NCBI GenBank assembly: GCA_021826765.1 | Contig: JAKAYK010000001.1 | Coordinates: forward strand, 1-47,167 | DNA from: Thermoplasmata archaeon | Lineage (GTDB): Archaea; Thermoplasmatota; Thermoplasmata; Thermoplasmatales; Thermoplasmataceae | DNA length: 47,167 nucleotides | Direction of reading: 5' to 3' | In this document: positions 7,728 to 16,023 of the stretch, one piece after another | How the letters are laid out: each line of letters starts with the position of its first letter | Numbering within the stretch: position 1 is the first letter of the stretch | The notes under the pieces: model-generated | The model's input: only the letters and a program-made list of their open reading frames with translations | Database searches by the model: none | Told to the model about the DNA's origin: nothing | Made by a program: the position numbers and the translations under genes

Positions 7728-9416
7728 ATGTTGAATGCGATCCAGATTGAAGTTCTAGCAGTCTTCATAATTTCCACAGCTATTTTGCTCACAAATAAGG
7801 TAAGATATGATCTTGTTGGAATTGTTTCTGCCCTTTCCCTGATCCTTCTTGGTGTTATCTCCCCCACAGATGCGATCGTGACTTTTGCCTCACTGCCCGT
7901 ATTCCTCCTTGCAGTGGTCATGATAATAAGCAAGGCAATCTCCGACTCTGGAATAATGGAGAAATTCGGTGATTTCCTCACGAAGAAATTCAATAATGGT
8001 TACATGATCATTACAGTGCTTTTGCTTGTAACTGGAATAATGTCCGGTTTCATGAGCGATGTGGCCCTCACGCTGATGATGATACCTCTTGCATATTCAC
8101 TCGCAGACAAACTGAAGAAGTCTCCGTCCAAATACCTGATGCCATTTGCATTTATAGCTGTCATAGGAGGAAGGTATACTGTGGCAAGCACCTCCTCAAA
8201 CCTAATTCTTTACAGTCTTTGGTACCAGAACACCAACCCTCACACTTTTTTGCCCTATTTCACATTCTCTTACCCGGGGTTCATAATCCTTCTGTTGTCC
8301 GTACCGCTTATCATTTTTATTTCAATCATGATCCCTGACAGGAAGAAGGCTGAGGTTGATATTGAGAATTACAAGACAGGAGAATACCTTACAGAGGCAA
8401 AGATAGGCCCTGACAGTGAAGTAATAGGAAAGACTGTTGCTGAATTCGAAAAAATGTACAGCGTCCGGATTGTGGGCATATATCCCGGCAGGATAGGAAG
8501 AAAGGACAGAGTAATAGAATCGGGAGACATAATTATTGTGAGGTTGAAGCCTGAAAATGTCACTGCTATTTCAGCAATTAAGGGAGTGACAATCGCACCA
8601 TCAGAGGTGATTCAGGAAAGCACATCCCTCAATGAAATTTTTATTATGCCAAATTCCAGGCTTGTGGGGAGATCAATAATTGACCTGAAATATGCATCCA
8701 GGTTTAACCTTGCTGTACTGGGAATCTCTGCATATGGAAAGATAATCTCTGGCAGATTGAGAACAATTCTTCTCGAAGCAGGAGATGTGCTCCTGGTCTC
8801 TGGAAATGAAAAGGATATTGCCGAGTTCATAATAGAAAATGGTCTTGCTCCCCTGAGGAAAAGAGACATAAAAATCATAAAGTGGAAGAGTGGCCTCGTT
8901 GCTTTGGGAGCACTTGTTCTGGCTGTGATCCTATCCACTGCTGGAGTTAATATCCTTGTATCCTACGGCGTTGCGCTTGTCATCATTCTATCCACCAGAT
9001 CCTTAAATTTCAAGGATATGTATTCACGTGTAGAGTGGCCCATAGTAGTATTTGTTGGTTCATACCTCGTAGTGGGAGGAGCTGTAATATCTTCCGGTGT
9101 GTCAATATCGATAGATTACTGGATAGCAGGTTCTGTTGTGCTTCTTTTTATCATCACATTCCTCCTTGCAAATCTGATCGGAAACGTTGCATCCGCAATT
9201 ATCATGGGGCCCATTGCATTTTCGTTCAGCAATCCGCTGGTGGCCCTTACTGTCGTGGCAATGGCGGCGTCCAGCACTTTCCTTACTCCCTTTGGAAACC
9301 AGTCAAACCTCCTTGTACAATCCCCGGGAGGGTACAAGACAAAAGATTACATGATTTATGGATCTATATTGGTAGTGCTTGTCTTTGTAGTAACAATGAT
9401 TTATGCACTTGCCTAG
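7728..9416 (+). CDS. SLC13/DASS-type ion transporter with two RCK_C (TrkA-C) domains
   Basis: A 562-residue polytopic protein of the divalent anion:Na+ symporter/ArsB superfamily. About six membrane helices (residues 5-200) are followed by a cytoplasmic insert and then about five to six more helices (390-560). The insert holds two tandem RCK_C domains (about 217-285 and 300-370), each with the V/GDxIIV and GDVLLV type strand ending. The inverted-repeat substrate motif is visible as TPFGNQSNLLVQSPGG near 520. Such carriers move dicarboxylates, sulfate or other anions; the substrate cannot be read from sequence. RCK_C domains bind regulatory ligands, so gating by a cytosolic solute is likely. 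The last four bases (CTAG) are shared with the stop of the convergent aldo/keto reductase gene. Confidence 0.88.
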   Translation: MLNAIQIEVLAVFIISTAILLTNKVRYDLVGIVSALSLILLGVISPTDAIVTFASLPVFLLAVVMIISKAISDSGIMEKFGDFLTKKFNNGYMIITVLLLVTGIMSGFMSDVALTLMMIPLAYSLADKLKKSPSKYLMPFAFIAVIGGRYTVASTSSNLILYSLWYQNTNPHTFLPYFTFSYPGFIILLLSVPLIIFISIMIPDRKKAEVDIENYKTGEYLTEAKIGPDSEVIGKTVAEFEKMYSVRIVGIYPGRIGRKDRVIESGDIIIVRLKPENVTAISAIKGVTIAPSEVIQESTSLNEIFIMPNSRLVGRSIIDLKYASRFNLAVLGISAYGKIISGRLRTILLEAGDVLLVSGNEKDIAEFIIENGLAPLRKRDIKIIKWKSGLVALGALVLAVILSTAGVNILVSYGVALVIILSTRSLNFKDMYSRVEWPIVVFVGSYLVVGGAVISSGVSISIDYWIAGSVVLLFIITFLLANLIGNVASAIIMGPIAFSFSNPLVALTVVAMAASSTFLTPFGNQSNLLVQSPGGYKTKDYMIYGSILVVLVFVVTMIYALA

Positions 9417-10192
9417 TTTTCAGAAATAATTTTTACAATACCTTTCCTGTACATTTCCACTGCACTGAAAAGCATGTCAAGATGCTCTATGGAAGCAGCC
9501 TTAGGTATGGGATAGGCCCCAATTGAAATAGTGTAAATAAGGCTGTACTGGGCAGGATTCAGGCCTGACTTCCTAATGTTGTTCTGCATTCTTGAATTCT
9601 GGGGCATCCTGTTCTTGTTGAGTGGTGTATAGGCAACTACCATTATGTTATTCTCAAGGCAGAATTCCTTTATCTGGTTGAATGCTGAAACCTTTTCGAC
9701 ATTGACCTCTATCTGGTTTGCAAAGATCTGGCCCCCTGACAGTTCCCATGCTTCTTTCAGGAGATTTATGTCGTAATTGCTCACACCTATATTTTCTGTA
9801 TATCCCTCATCCTTGAGCCTGAGCAAGTCATTGATTAGCTTCCTGTGATCATATTTCTCATCAGGCCAGTGAAGCAGGTACAGGTCTACGTGATCCATAT
9901 TCAGTCTTTTCAGTGAATTCTTTATGGCATTCTCAAGGTTTCCAAAACTTGAAGGCCATGCCTTGGTAGTTATGAAGAATCTATTCCTATCCTCTCCCTG
10001 AAGTGCTTTCCCGAGAAGTTCTTCCGAATGCCCGGAGGCATACATTTCAGCAGTATCGAAAAAATTAACGCCTCTTGATATTGCATATCTTAAGGATTCT
10101 AAATTTTGAGCATCATGGGAGTAATCAGGTTCTCCTCTTCCACCAAGATTCCATGTTCCAATGCCGAACTCTGAAAATTCAGTCCTTTTCAT
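9413..10192 (-). CDS. Aldo/keto reductase
   Basis: A 259-residue (beta/alpha)8 oxidoreductase of the aldo/keto reductase superfamily, which reduces carbonyls with NADPH. The catalytic tetrad is complete: D46 and Y51 in FFDTAEMYASG, K77 in TTKAW and H108 in LLHWP. The IGVSNY segment (near 135) and IPKAAS (near 230) mark the C-terminal barrel and the cofactor site. It is shorter than typical family members (about 280-320), lacking the long C-terminal substrate loop. The start is ATG 10192, behind GGAG with six bases spacing; an upstream in-frame TTG at 10204 is less likely. It overlaps the end of the coiled-coil gene upstream by 14 bases, so the two are probably cotranscribed. Substrate unknown. 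Confidence 0.9.
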   Translation of the reverse strand: MKRTEFSEFGIGTWNLGGRGEPDYSHDAQNLESLRYAISRGVNFFDTAEMYASGHSEELLGKALQGEDRNRFFITTKAWPSSFGNLENAIKNSLKRLNMDHVDLYLLHWPDEKYDHRKLINDLLRLKDEGYTENIGVSNYDINLLKEAWELSGGQIFANQIEVNVEKVSAFNQIKEFCLENNIMVVAYTPLNKNRMPQNSRMQNNIRKSGLNPAQYSLIYTISIGAYPIPKAASIEHLDMLFSAVEMYRKGIVKIISEN

Positions 10193-11252
10193 AGTTAACT
10201 CCAATCAGTTTTGCTATATTTTCCCCAATTTCTCCACACAGGGAAAGTTTTTCCTCTATAGCTTTTTTTCCATACTGACCAGATGATTCCTCTGAGTTTG
10301 CAACGGATTCCCTTAGTTCCTTGCTCTTCATCTGAAACATTTTCATAATGAATTCCTCAAAATCATTGTTCCTTAAAATGTCAACCTTGTTAGATGTAAG
10401 TTCAATGAGTTTGACCCGGTTATTCTCCATTTCCAGAAGCGAGCCGTATATCCTGTCAAGAGGTTCCTGTACTCTATCGACTTCCATCCTCTTGACAATT
10501 GCACTGTTGCCGGTTATATCAATGACTTTCTTTCCATCACTGTATTCCACTGTGATGAAGTGGGAAATATTTCCCTTAGACATCACAAATGTGATTTTTG
10601 CATCGTTTTCAGGACTTGAAAATATTGCAACAAGGCTGCCTTTGCTCACGCTTGCATTGCTTAAGTAATACCTGTCAATTTTTTCATAATCCTGATCAGA
10701 ATCGAATGCTGTCTCAGATATTGGTATTCGCATGTTCTTCTCCAGATGGCCAAATCTGAGAACATCTGAGAAAATTTCCTGATTCTTTGAGTCAAGTACG
10801 AATGTATATTCAACTTCGTTTTCTCCCACATACCGGGATGTGACCCTGTATCCTGTTTCCGTATATTTTACAGTGATTGTTATGTCAAGATCAGAAATAA
10901 TATTCATCGACAGAAAAGCCTGTATATTTGCAATGGAGTTTGTTCTTTCAACTTCCATCCTGTTCTTCAGGTCAAATATCCTGTTCTCATTTTCTATTTT
11001 GATGATGCTTCTGACGTTTCCCAAGTTCTTGCTTACAGATTCCATAATATTCTTTTCAGCATCATCCACCGAATGGTGCCATTCCTGTTTCTTGAATGAT
11101 GTGAAGAGATCATTGAATTTGCCTGTGAGATTATTGGCCCTCTCCATGGATTTCTTCTCTGATGCTTTTATTTTTTCAATTTCCTCTTCGTTTTTCCTAT
11201 ATTCCTTGATGCTTACCAGTGAATTCAATAGGTGCTGTATGTAACCACGCAA
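10179..11252 (-). CDS. Unknown protein, coiled-coil ends with central beta domain
   Basis: A 357-residue protein that I do not recognise. Residues about 1-115 are long charged helices with coiled-coil character (for example EEEIEKIKASEKKSMERAN). Residues about 118-255 form a beta-rich domain with alternating hydrophobic strands such as ITITVKYTETGYRVTSRYV and FITVEYSDGKKVIDI. Residues about 258-357 return to helices. No signal peptide or membrane segment is seen, so it is presumably cytosolic. The only early start is TTG 11252, as the first in-frame ATG is at residue 36. A TATA-like ATATAAAT lies about 38 bases upstream. It overlaps the downstream aldo/keto reductase. The coil-beta-coil plan suggests a dimeric scaffold or sensor; that is speculation. 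Confidence 0.78.
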   Translation of the reverse strand: MRGYIQHLLNSLVSIKEYRKNEEEIEKIKASEKKSMERANNLTGKFNDLFTSFKKQEWHHSVDDAEKNIMESVSKNLGNVRSIIKIENENRIFDLKNRMEVERTNSIANIQAFLSMNIISDLDITITVKYTETGYRVTSRYVGENEVEYTFVLDSKNQEIFSDVLRFGHLEKNMRIPISETAFDSDQDYEKIDRYYLSNASVSKGSLVAIFSSPENDAKITFVMSKGNISHFITVEYSDGKKVIDITGNSAIVKRMEVDRVQEPLDRIYGSLLEMENNRVKLIELTSNKVDILRNNDFEEFIMKMFQMKSKELRESVANSEESSGQYGKKAIEEKLSLCGEIGENIAKLIGVNYEKD

Positions 11253-11489
11253 TAATTTGTCCTGTGAAATGATTTTGTTGCTCTCTATTTATATCCCCAT
11301 TACATGATAACAATTTTCTTTTTAAACCTTTCAATTATTAATGACCTGTTTATCAAATCTTCCCGGTGCCCGCACAAAATGCAATAATTTTCTTATTTTC
11401 CCTTAATCGTCCCTATGTTCGCAGCCTTTACCTCTTTCAACGCTGTTCATTTTTTCCGATTCAAGATCCACTACCTGACAATTCAATAT

Positions 11490-12089
11490 TCATGAAATTG
11501 ACTCTCTCAGGCTATGGACAATGGTTTCTGGATCGGCAGATGAAAAAATTGCAGAACTCACTGCGATTCCATCATACCCCAGATTCCTGAAAATGTGTGC
11601 GTTTTCAGTATTTATTCCTCCTATGGCAAGGATAGGGATATTCATTCTTCCCCTGACCAGATTTATGATTTCAGGTGTGCATAGCCCATAATCTTTCTTT
11701 GTTTCGGTGTGGAACATTGAGCCAAAGGCCACATAGTCGCATCCCTGATATTGTAGCTCCATTGCAAGCCCTGGATTGCAGTACGCTGAGCCGCCGATAT
11801 GAAGATTTTTATATTTTTTCCTGATCATTCCCACGGGCATATCATCCTTTCCGACATGAACCCCATAAGCCCCAACCCTGAAAGCCACATCAGCACGATC
11901 ATCCACATAAAACTGTGTCCCTGCTTCCTTGCACATTCGATTGAGCTTTGCTGCAACCCTTTCTGCGATCATATTGTCCGCTTCTTTCTCCCTGTACTGC
12001 AACATATCAATCCCACCCTTCAGTGCAGATTGAACCTTATCAAAAATTGATTCGCCCCTGAATCCTGGTGTGATTGCACAGATAATCAT
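11490..12089 (-). CDS. thiE: Thiamine-phosphate synthase
   Basis: A 199-residue TIM-barrel enzyme that joins the hydroxymethylpyrimidine diphosphate and thiazole phosphate halves into thiamine monophosphate. Family motifs are in order: MLQYREKEA for pyrophosphate/pyrimidine binding, YVDDRADVA for Mg, GVHVGKDDM, GSMFHTETKKD and LAIGGI with a C-terminal GIAVSSAIF phosphate loop. ATG 12089 is chosen because it forms an ATGA overlap with the upstream gene and gives the usual N-terminus (first strand IICAIT); the frame extends to ATG 12122 but that adds 11 residues not typical of the family. It is the third gene of the riboswitch-controlled thiamine operon. Many archaea use ThiN instead of ThiE, so the bacterial-type enzyme is notable. 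Confidence 0.92.
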   Translation of the reverse strand: MIICAITPGFRGESIFDKVQSALKGGIDMLQYREKEADNMIAERVAAKLNRMCKEAGTQFYVDDRADVAFRVGAYGVHVGKDDMPVGMIRKKYKNLHIGGSAYCNPGLAMELQYQGCDYVAFGSMFHTETKKDYGLCTPEIINLVRGRMNIPILAIGGINTENAHIFRNLGYDGIAVSSAIFSSADPETIVHSLRESIS

Positions 12090-13099
12090 TGTTTCAATGC
12101 CCCCCAGTAAGGATCTTTCCATTCCTTACCAATTGCTTTTCCATCGATTATTACAGAATTGCTCTCCGCTTTTCCAACTCTGCCAACTATGGCAGAAGGA
12201 ATGTTTTTACCCTGCAATGATGCAACTATCTCTTCAGCTGCCTCCTTTTGCACTCCCATGAGAATGCATCCTTCGCTGGTGACAGACCATGGGTCAAGAG
12301 AGAGTGCTGAAAGATATGCCGTTACATGCTCATTTTCAGGTATTTTCTGAGATTCTATATTCAGGTTGTGGGATGAGGCAAGTGCTATTTCGTTCAATGC
12401 ACCATAGAGGCCCCCCTCCGTCACATCATGCATAAATTCTATTTCGTTGTGACTGAAATTATCCATGAGGAATTTCATATGATTAGTAACGAGTAACATA
12501 TCCCTTTGAGAAATCAGTTTTCTTGCAGTATTCACCATACCCGGCAAACCCATGTTATAATGGCTCAGGATCACAGCTGCCTGAATGCCGGGATAACCCA
12601 TGATAATGAGGCTGTCCCCCTCTTTCACGTTGCTGTATGAATATACCATTCTATGGGCCCTTCCACCCATAGTGACAGAACCGATCAGAGGAAGGGAGGC
12701 AGATGAATACCTTCCAGTGTGCCCGGTAACGATGTCAATATCCCATCTGTAACATTGATCAGTGAAGGTCTTCCAGTACAATTCAATTTCAAGATCTGGT
12801 ACATCTGTGGGAAACAGGAGGGTCGCTGTGAGAAACTCAGGCAGGTTTCCTGAAGTCAGAAAATCCGTGAGAATCACGTTAAACCCGAATTTTGAGCCGA
12901 ATTCTGTTCCAAGGGGCCTGTGATAAGAAAGTGGGTCTGTCGTGAGAATAAGATCATTTCCATATATGCCAAAATCTACCCCTATGGATGGGCTGACTGA
13001 TGAGTTCCTGTTTTTAATGTGCTTCAGGATTATTTCCTCAAGTTTTGAAGGTGATAGCTTCCCCACATCATAGAATGGCTTTTGTTCCAGTTTCAACAC
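12086..13099 (-). CDS. HypE/ThiL-superfamily (AIR synthase-related) protein in thiamine operon
   Basis: A 337-residue member of the PurM/ThiL/HypE/SelD ATP-binding superfamily, closest in appearance to HypE. It has the N-terminal VGKLSPSKLEEIIL segment, a central dimer domain with acidic positions in DFGIYGNDLILTTDPLS, HDVTEGGLYGALNEIA near 223-238, and TSEGCILMGV in the C-terminal domain. True HypE needs a C-terminal cysteine (PRIC/PRVC) that carries the carbamoyl and cyanide group; this protein ends DPYWGALKQ without cysteine, so it cannot do HypE chemistry. It lies between a riboswitch-controlled carrier and ThiE. A role in thiamine metabolism, such as a stand-in for ThiL (thiamine-monophosphate kinase), is therefore plausible but unproven. 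The start is GTG 13099 or TTG 13096, overlapping the carrier gene by about 30 bases. Confidence 0.82.
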   Translation of the reverse strand: MLKLEQKPFYDVGKLSPSKLEEIILKHIKNRNSSVSPSIGVDFGIYGNDLILTTDPLSYHRPLGTEFGSKFGFNVILTDFLTSGNLPEFLTATLLFPTDVPDLEIELYWKTFTDQCYRWDIDIVTGHTGRYSSASLPLIGSVTMGGRAHRMVYSYSNVKEGDSLIIMGYPGIQAAVILSHYNMGLPGMVNTARKLISQRDMLLVTNHMKFLMDNFSHNEIEFMHDVTEGGLYGALNEIALASSHNLNIESQKIPENEHVTAYLSALSLDPWSVTSEGCILMGVQKEAAEEIVASLQGKNIPSAIVGRVGKAESNSVIIDGKAIGKEWKDPYWGALKQ

Positions 13100-14312
13100 C
13101 CCATAGATACCATGATATTGCTCCTATAGCCCCAAATATTTCCACTGCAGCGAGAAGCATGAAATAGAATTCCATGCTGTTGTTCACAAAGGTTGTAAGG
13201 ATGTAAATTATAATAAGTATTCCATAGGCGAATGCTCTGACATTCCCTATCCCTGTTCCTCTCTTCATTGTGTGATTCAATTCGACCTGAAGAACTTCCC
13301 TTGACCCCCATCCTATCTCTGAGAGAAATGCTCTTGCAATCAGTATCCAGATGAGTATGTTCAGGGGCAGTGTGTCAAAACCAGATATGACTGCAAGAAA
13401 TATCAGGAGAGCAGCCATCAAAGGAAATGATATGACAGGGAGTATTCTATGTGGAATTTTCTTCACATAGAGTGAAAGGGCAAATCCTGACACTGTCCCG
13501 GCAAATGTTGTCAGCACAGCGAAGTAAAAGGGTTGGTTTGCATAGACGCTTCCAAAATATATGTTCAGTAGGAAAAATCCCGTGACAATGGTTGTGGAAG
13601 TGGATATCTGCTCAAATACTGCAAGCCTTTTAATTTTCCTGCCGGAGTAATTCCACAATTCTTCCGTGGCATCAGCGCTGTATTCATCACTTCTTCCAGA
13701 CATTTCAGTCCACATAGGACTCTCAACAGATAGCCATCTGGACACAAGGACTATTGCAAGCACAATAGTGGTTATAGAAAAAATAAAAATTTTAGAAGCC
13801 TGTATGTCGAGACCATAAAATAATTCCACGAATGCTGTCACGAATACGCCAAAATTGGCCATGTTGGTTATGAACACGATATACTGGCTTCTCCTTGCAA
13901 ATGAAACACTCTCTCCAACATATGCAAGTATAACTGTTTCGTCTCCACCCAATGCAAAATTTGCAATGAATACGGAGATGAAGAGCTCATAGAAGTTAAA
14001 GGATGCTATGGCTCCATACAGCCCAACAGCAGACAGGAATACCGTCAGTATGAATATCCTCTTCCTTCCATACCTGTCAGAAAACCTCCCCATTACTACG
14101 TTCCCCATGAAAAGTCCAGATGCAGCGACAAGTTTGTATCCATATCCATAGGGGCCAGAGTTTACCCATCCATAGACACTTGATGCAAGAAAAAGAATTA
14201 TTCCCCAGAGAAAAAGCGATGAAGCAGTTGCAACAAATGCAGTCAGATTGAGTCCTTTCTTATTCTCTTCAAGTTTGCTGACAGTATCAACATATTTGTG
14301 TTTTCCGTACAT
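13068..14312 (-). CDS. MFS transporter under TPP riboswitch, probable thiamine/precursor carrier
   Basis: A 414-residue major facilitator superfamily protein with about 12 membrane helices. The signature loop between helices 2 and 3 is GRFSDRYGRKRIF (near 88-100), and a central cytoplasmic loop of about 30 residues divides the two halves. Because its mRNA leader is a TPP riboswitch and it is followed by ThiE, the substrate is probably thiamine or a thiamine precursor. Comparable riboswitch-linked MFS carriers are described in Thermoplasma (predicted ThiT1). ATG 14312 is chosen: it has GGAGGG four bases upstream, and the longer frame (to 14348) would run inside the aptamer. It is the first gene of the operon, overlapping the HypE-like gene at its 3' end. 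Confidence 0.88.
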   Translation of the reverse strand: MYGKHKYVDTVSKLEENKKGLNLTAFVATASSLFLWGIILFLASSVYGWVNSGPYGYGYKLVAASGLFMGNVVMGRFSDRYGRKRIFILTVFLSAVGLYGAIASFNFYELFISVFIANFALGGDETVILAYVGESVSFARRSQYIVFITNMANFGVFVTAFVELFYGLDIQASKIFIFSITTIVLAIVLVSRWLSVESPMWTEMSGRSDEYSADATEELWNYSGRKIKRLAVFEQISTSTTIVTGFFLLNIYFGSVYANQPFYFAVLTTFAGTVSGFALSLYVKKIPHRILPVISFPLMAALLIFLAVISGFDTLPLNILIWILIARAFLSEIGWGSREVLQVELNHTMKRGTGIGNVRAFAYGILIIIYILTTFVNNSMEFYFMLLAAVEIFGAIGAISWYLWGVETGTKAIL

Positions 14313-14313
14313 A

Positions 14314-14398
14314 TTTCCCTCCGCCGGCATTATCCGGATCAGGTTCAAAGGGTCGACCTGGTGATCCTCTCAGCCTTTACAGCTCCCCTTCTCACTGA
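14314..14398 (-). promoter_or_regulatory. TPP riboswitch (THI element)
   Basis: On the minus strand the leader carries the conserved thiamine pyrophosphate aptamer. GGCTGAGAGG (14375-14366) forms the pyrimidine-sensing side, ACCCTTTGAACCTGATCCGG (about 14353-14334) follows, and ATAATGCCGGCGGAGGG (14333-14317) closes the P4/P5 and P1 side. The 3' strand of the aptamer contains GGAGGG, which is also the Shine-Dalgarno site four bases before ATG 14312. Ligand binding should therefore hide the ribosome site and shut off translation of the operon when TPP is plentiful. The conserved boxes are read directly; the mode of control is inferred. Confidence 0.95.
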
Positions 14399-14410
14399 AA
14401 TGCCTATTTT

Positions 14411-14421
14411 GTATTTATACA
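14411..14421 (-). promoter_or_regulatory. TATA box of the thiamine operon
   Basis: On the minus strand GTATAAATACA lies about 25 bases before the expected transcript start near 14390, just ahead of the TPP aptamer. The resulting leader of about 80 bases is almost entirely aptamer. Confidence 0.6.
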
Positions 14422-14453
14422 TACTTCGTTTTTCAGGATACTTGTGGGAATGA

Positions 14454-15143
14454 TCATGATGGAACCAGCGTGTAAAAGAAAGAAGGCGGAAATGGTGGTG
14501 AGAATAAACCAAGAAGTATTAATGACATCTGAAGAGTCATTGCTGGGTATATGCTATTGGTCAGCACATACAGTCCAATGTAGATTATCCCGATTGCAAA
14601 TGCGTCAAGCATGAAGTATAGATCGTAAGGATAAGGATAACCGGAATATGCATTTATCAGGTACATGTAATAATACAGTGAATAGAAAATTGCGGAAACA
14701 ATTATCGCTGTTCCCTTTTTCATGAAAAGCTTACCAATTCCCACCCCGATAGAAGAAAAATTGTAAAGTTCCACGAAACAGGGAAAATACAGTATCTGGA
14801 ACATGTATATCATATCGGTGTTTGGGGCAAATGTAGAATATGCACTGTGATAACTGTTGAATATGAACACCCAGACAATTGCAACGCTGACCAGCACCAC
14901 GAACCATATGGGTGACAGGAGAGATTTTAATGGATCGCCCATTCCTTTGTAGTAAAGTGAAAAAATCAGGATTTCCGCAAAGGGCAATACATACTGGATA
15001 TATTGCATCTGAACAGAAATATCAGTATACCTGTTCTCGAGATAGTTCAGAGCAATGAATGAGAATTGGAAGAGCAGATAGATCATTAAAATCAGATATC
15101 TTGCATTTCTTGTTTCATCATACCTGATTCTTTTAAACTGCAT
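14454..15143 (-). CDS. Multi-pass membrane protein at end of oxidase operon
   Basis: A 229-residue membrane protein with about seven hydrophobic helices. The last segment, with YVLTNSIYPAMTLQMS, resembles the final helices of CPBP/Abi-type membrane proteins. However, the catalytic EExxxR, FxxxH and HxxxN motifs are not present, so no protease function should be assumed. It begins 9 bases after the stop of ctaB and is probably the last gene of the oxidase operon, which hints at a role in oxidase assembly or haem handling. ATG 15143 follows GGGGGTGA, which ends only two bases before it; an in-frame GTG at 15149 lies inside that site. Function unknown. Confidence 0.75.
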   Translation of the reverse strand: MQFKRIRYDETRNARYLILMIYLLFQFSFIALNYLENRYTDISVQMQYIQYVLPFAEILIFSLYYKGMGDPLKSLLSPIWFVVLVSVAIVWVFIFNSYHSAYSTFAPNTDMIYMFQILYFPCFVELYNFSSIGVGIGKLFMKKGTAIIVSAIFYSLYYYMYLINAYSGYPYPYDLYFMLDAFAIGIIYIGLYVLTNSIYPAMTLQMSLILLGLFSPPFPPSFFYTLVPS

Positions 15144-15152
15144 CTTCACCCC

Positions 15153-16022
15153 CTACATGGAAGATAAAATTACAATAATAAGGGCAAGCGTAAGAAATAT
15201 GTTGGAAAATGAAAAAAGTTTCCGGTATTCCTTCTCTGCACCATTCCTTACATAATAAATCACAGAAGGCACAAGAAGAATAAGACCAAGAGGTATTGCA
15301 AATATCCTGAAATATAATCCAGACACCATCCATGTGAAAAATACAGGAAGACTCATGAATATGGCTAGGATGATCGAATTTGCCAGTATAGCCTTTCTAG
15401 TAGCAGGTATCCCCTTTGTTGCAGGTAACATTGGTATGTTTGCTTCCCTGTAATCCTCCCTGTATTTAATGGCTAGTGCCCAGAAATGTGTTGGAGTCCA
15501 GAGAAATACCATAATTGCAACATATATTGATGGTATAGATGGATACCCATAGAATGCGGAAGAGCCAGCAAGTGCAGGAAAAGAGCCTGCTATTCCACCA
15601 ATGACAATGTTCCACTCAGTTCTTCTTTTCAACAGGACAGTGTAAAGAAACGCGTAACTGACAAAACCTGCCATTATGAACAGGAACGTGACAATATTGA
15701 GGAATAACAGTGAAGTCGTTACCGAAATAGCTAGAAGAATGCCCATCAGAAGTATGTATCTTCCCCTGTTCTGTTTGATATCCGTTCTCCTCTTTGAAAC
15801 CCTTTTCATTCTTGAATCTATATCTGTGTCGTAAAGATTGTTGAAAACTCCGGAACTCATAGATGCTGATGTTCCGGCAACCAATAAGGGGATTAGAGTG
15901 TAGAGATGTGTTAGTGGAAGAGCCATAGTGAAGAAACCTGCAATGGCGACGAGATCTATCAGAAAAGTTATCTCCAGCTTAAAAATATTATTTAAATAAG
16001 AAAAATTTGATGTTTTTTCCAA
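15153..16022 (-). CDS. ctaB: Protoheme IX farnesyltransferase (haem O synthase)
   Basis: A 289-residue membrane prenyltransferase of the UbiA/CtaB family that adds a farnesyl group to haem B to make haem O, the precursor of the haems used in terminal oxidases. About eight to nine membrane helices are visible. The Mg-prenyl-diphosphate site is the N-N-L-Y-D-T-D-I-D-S-R motif near 61-71, followed by KRVSKRRT; the second conserved region is TPTHFWALAIKYREDY near 180-195. The start is TTG 16022, two bases after the upstream stop and with GGTG seven bases ahead; there is no early ATG. Position after the oxidase subunits fits a role in maturing this oxidase. Confidence 0.93.
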   Translation of the reverse strand: MEKTSNFSYLNNIFKLEITFLIDLVAIAGFFTMALPLTHLYTLIPLLVAGTSASMSSGVFNNLYDTDIDSRMKRVSKRRTDIKQNRGRYILLMGILLAISVTTSLLFLNIVTFLFIMAGFVSYAFLYTVLLKRRTEWNIVIGGIAGSFPALAGSSAFYGYPSIPSIYVAIMVFLWTPTHFWALAIKYREDYREANIPMLPATKGIPATRKAILANSIILAIFMSLPVFFTWMVSGLYFRIFAIPLGLILLVPSVIYYVRNGAEKEYRKLFSFSNIFLTLALIIVILSSM

Positions 16023-16023
16023 C

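Noticed and set aside
9035..9526. Plus-strand 163-codon frame overlapping the end of the carrier gene.
   Set aside because: It is a shadow frame over two well-supported genes and shows no protein-like features of its own.
12086..13099. Calling the protein a true hydrogenase maturation factor HypE.
   Set aside because: The essential C-terminal cysteine is absent and no hydrogenase genes are nearby.
14454..15143. CAAX-protease (CPBP) assignment for the membrane protein after ctaB.
   Set aside because: Only general resemblance in the last helices; the catalytic E-E and H motifs are missing.
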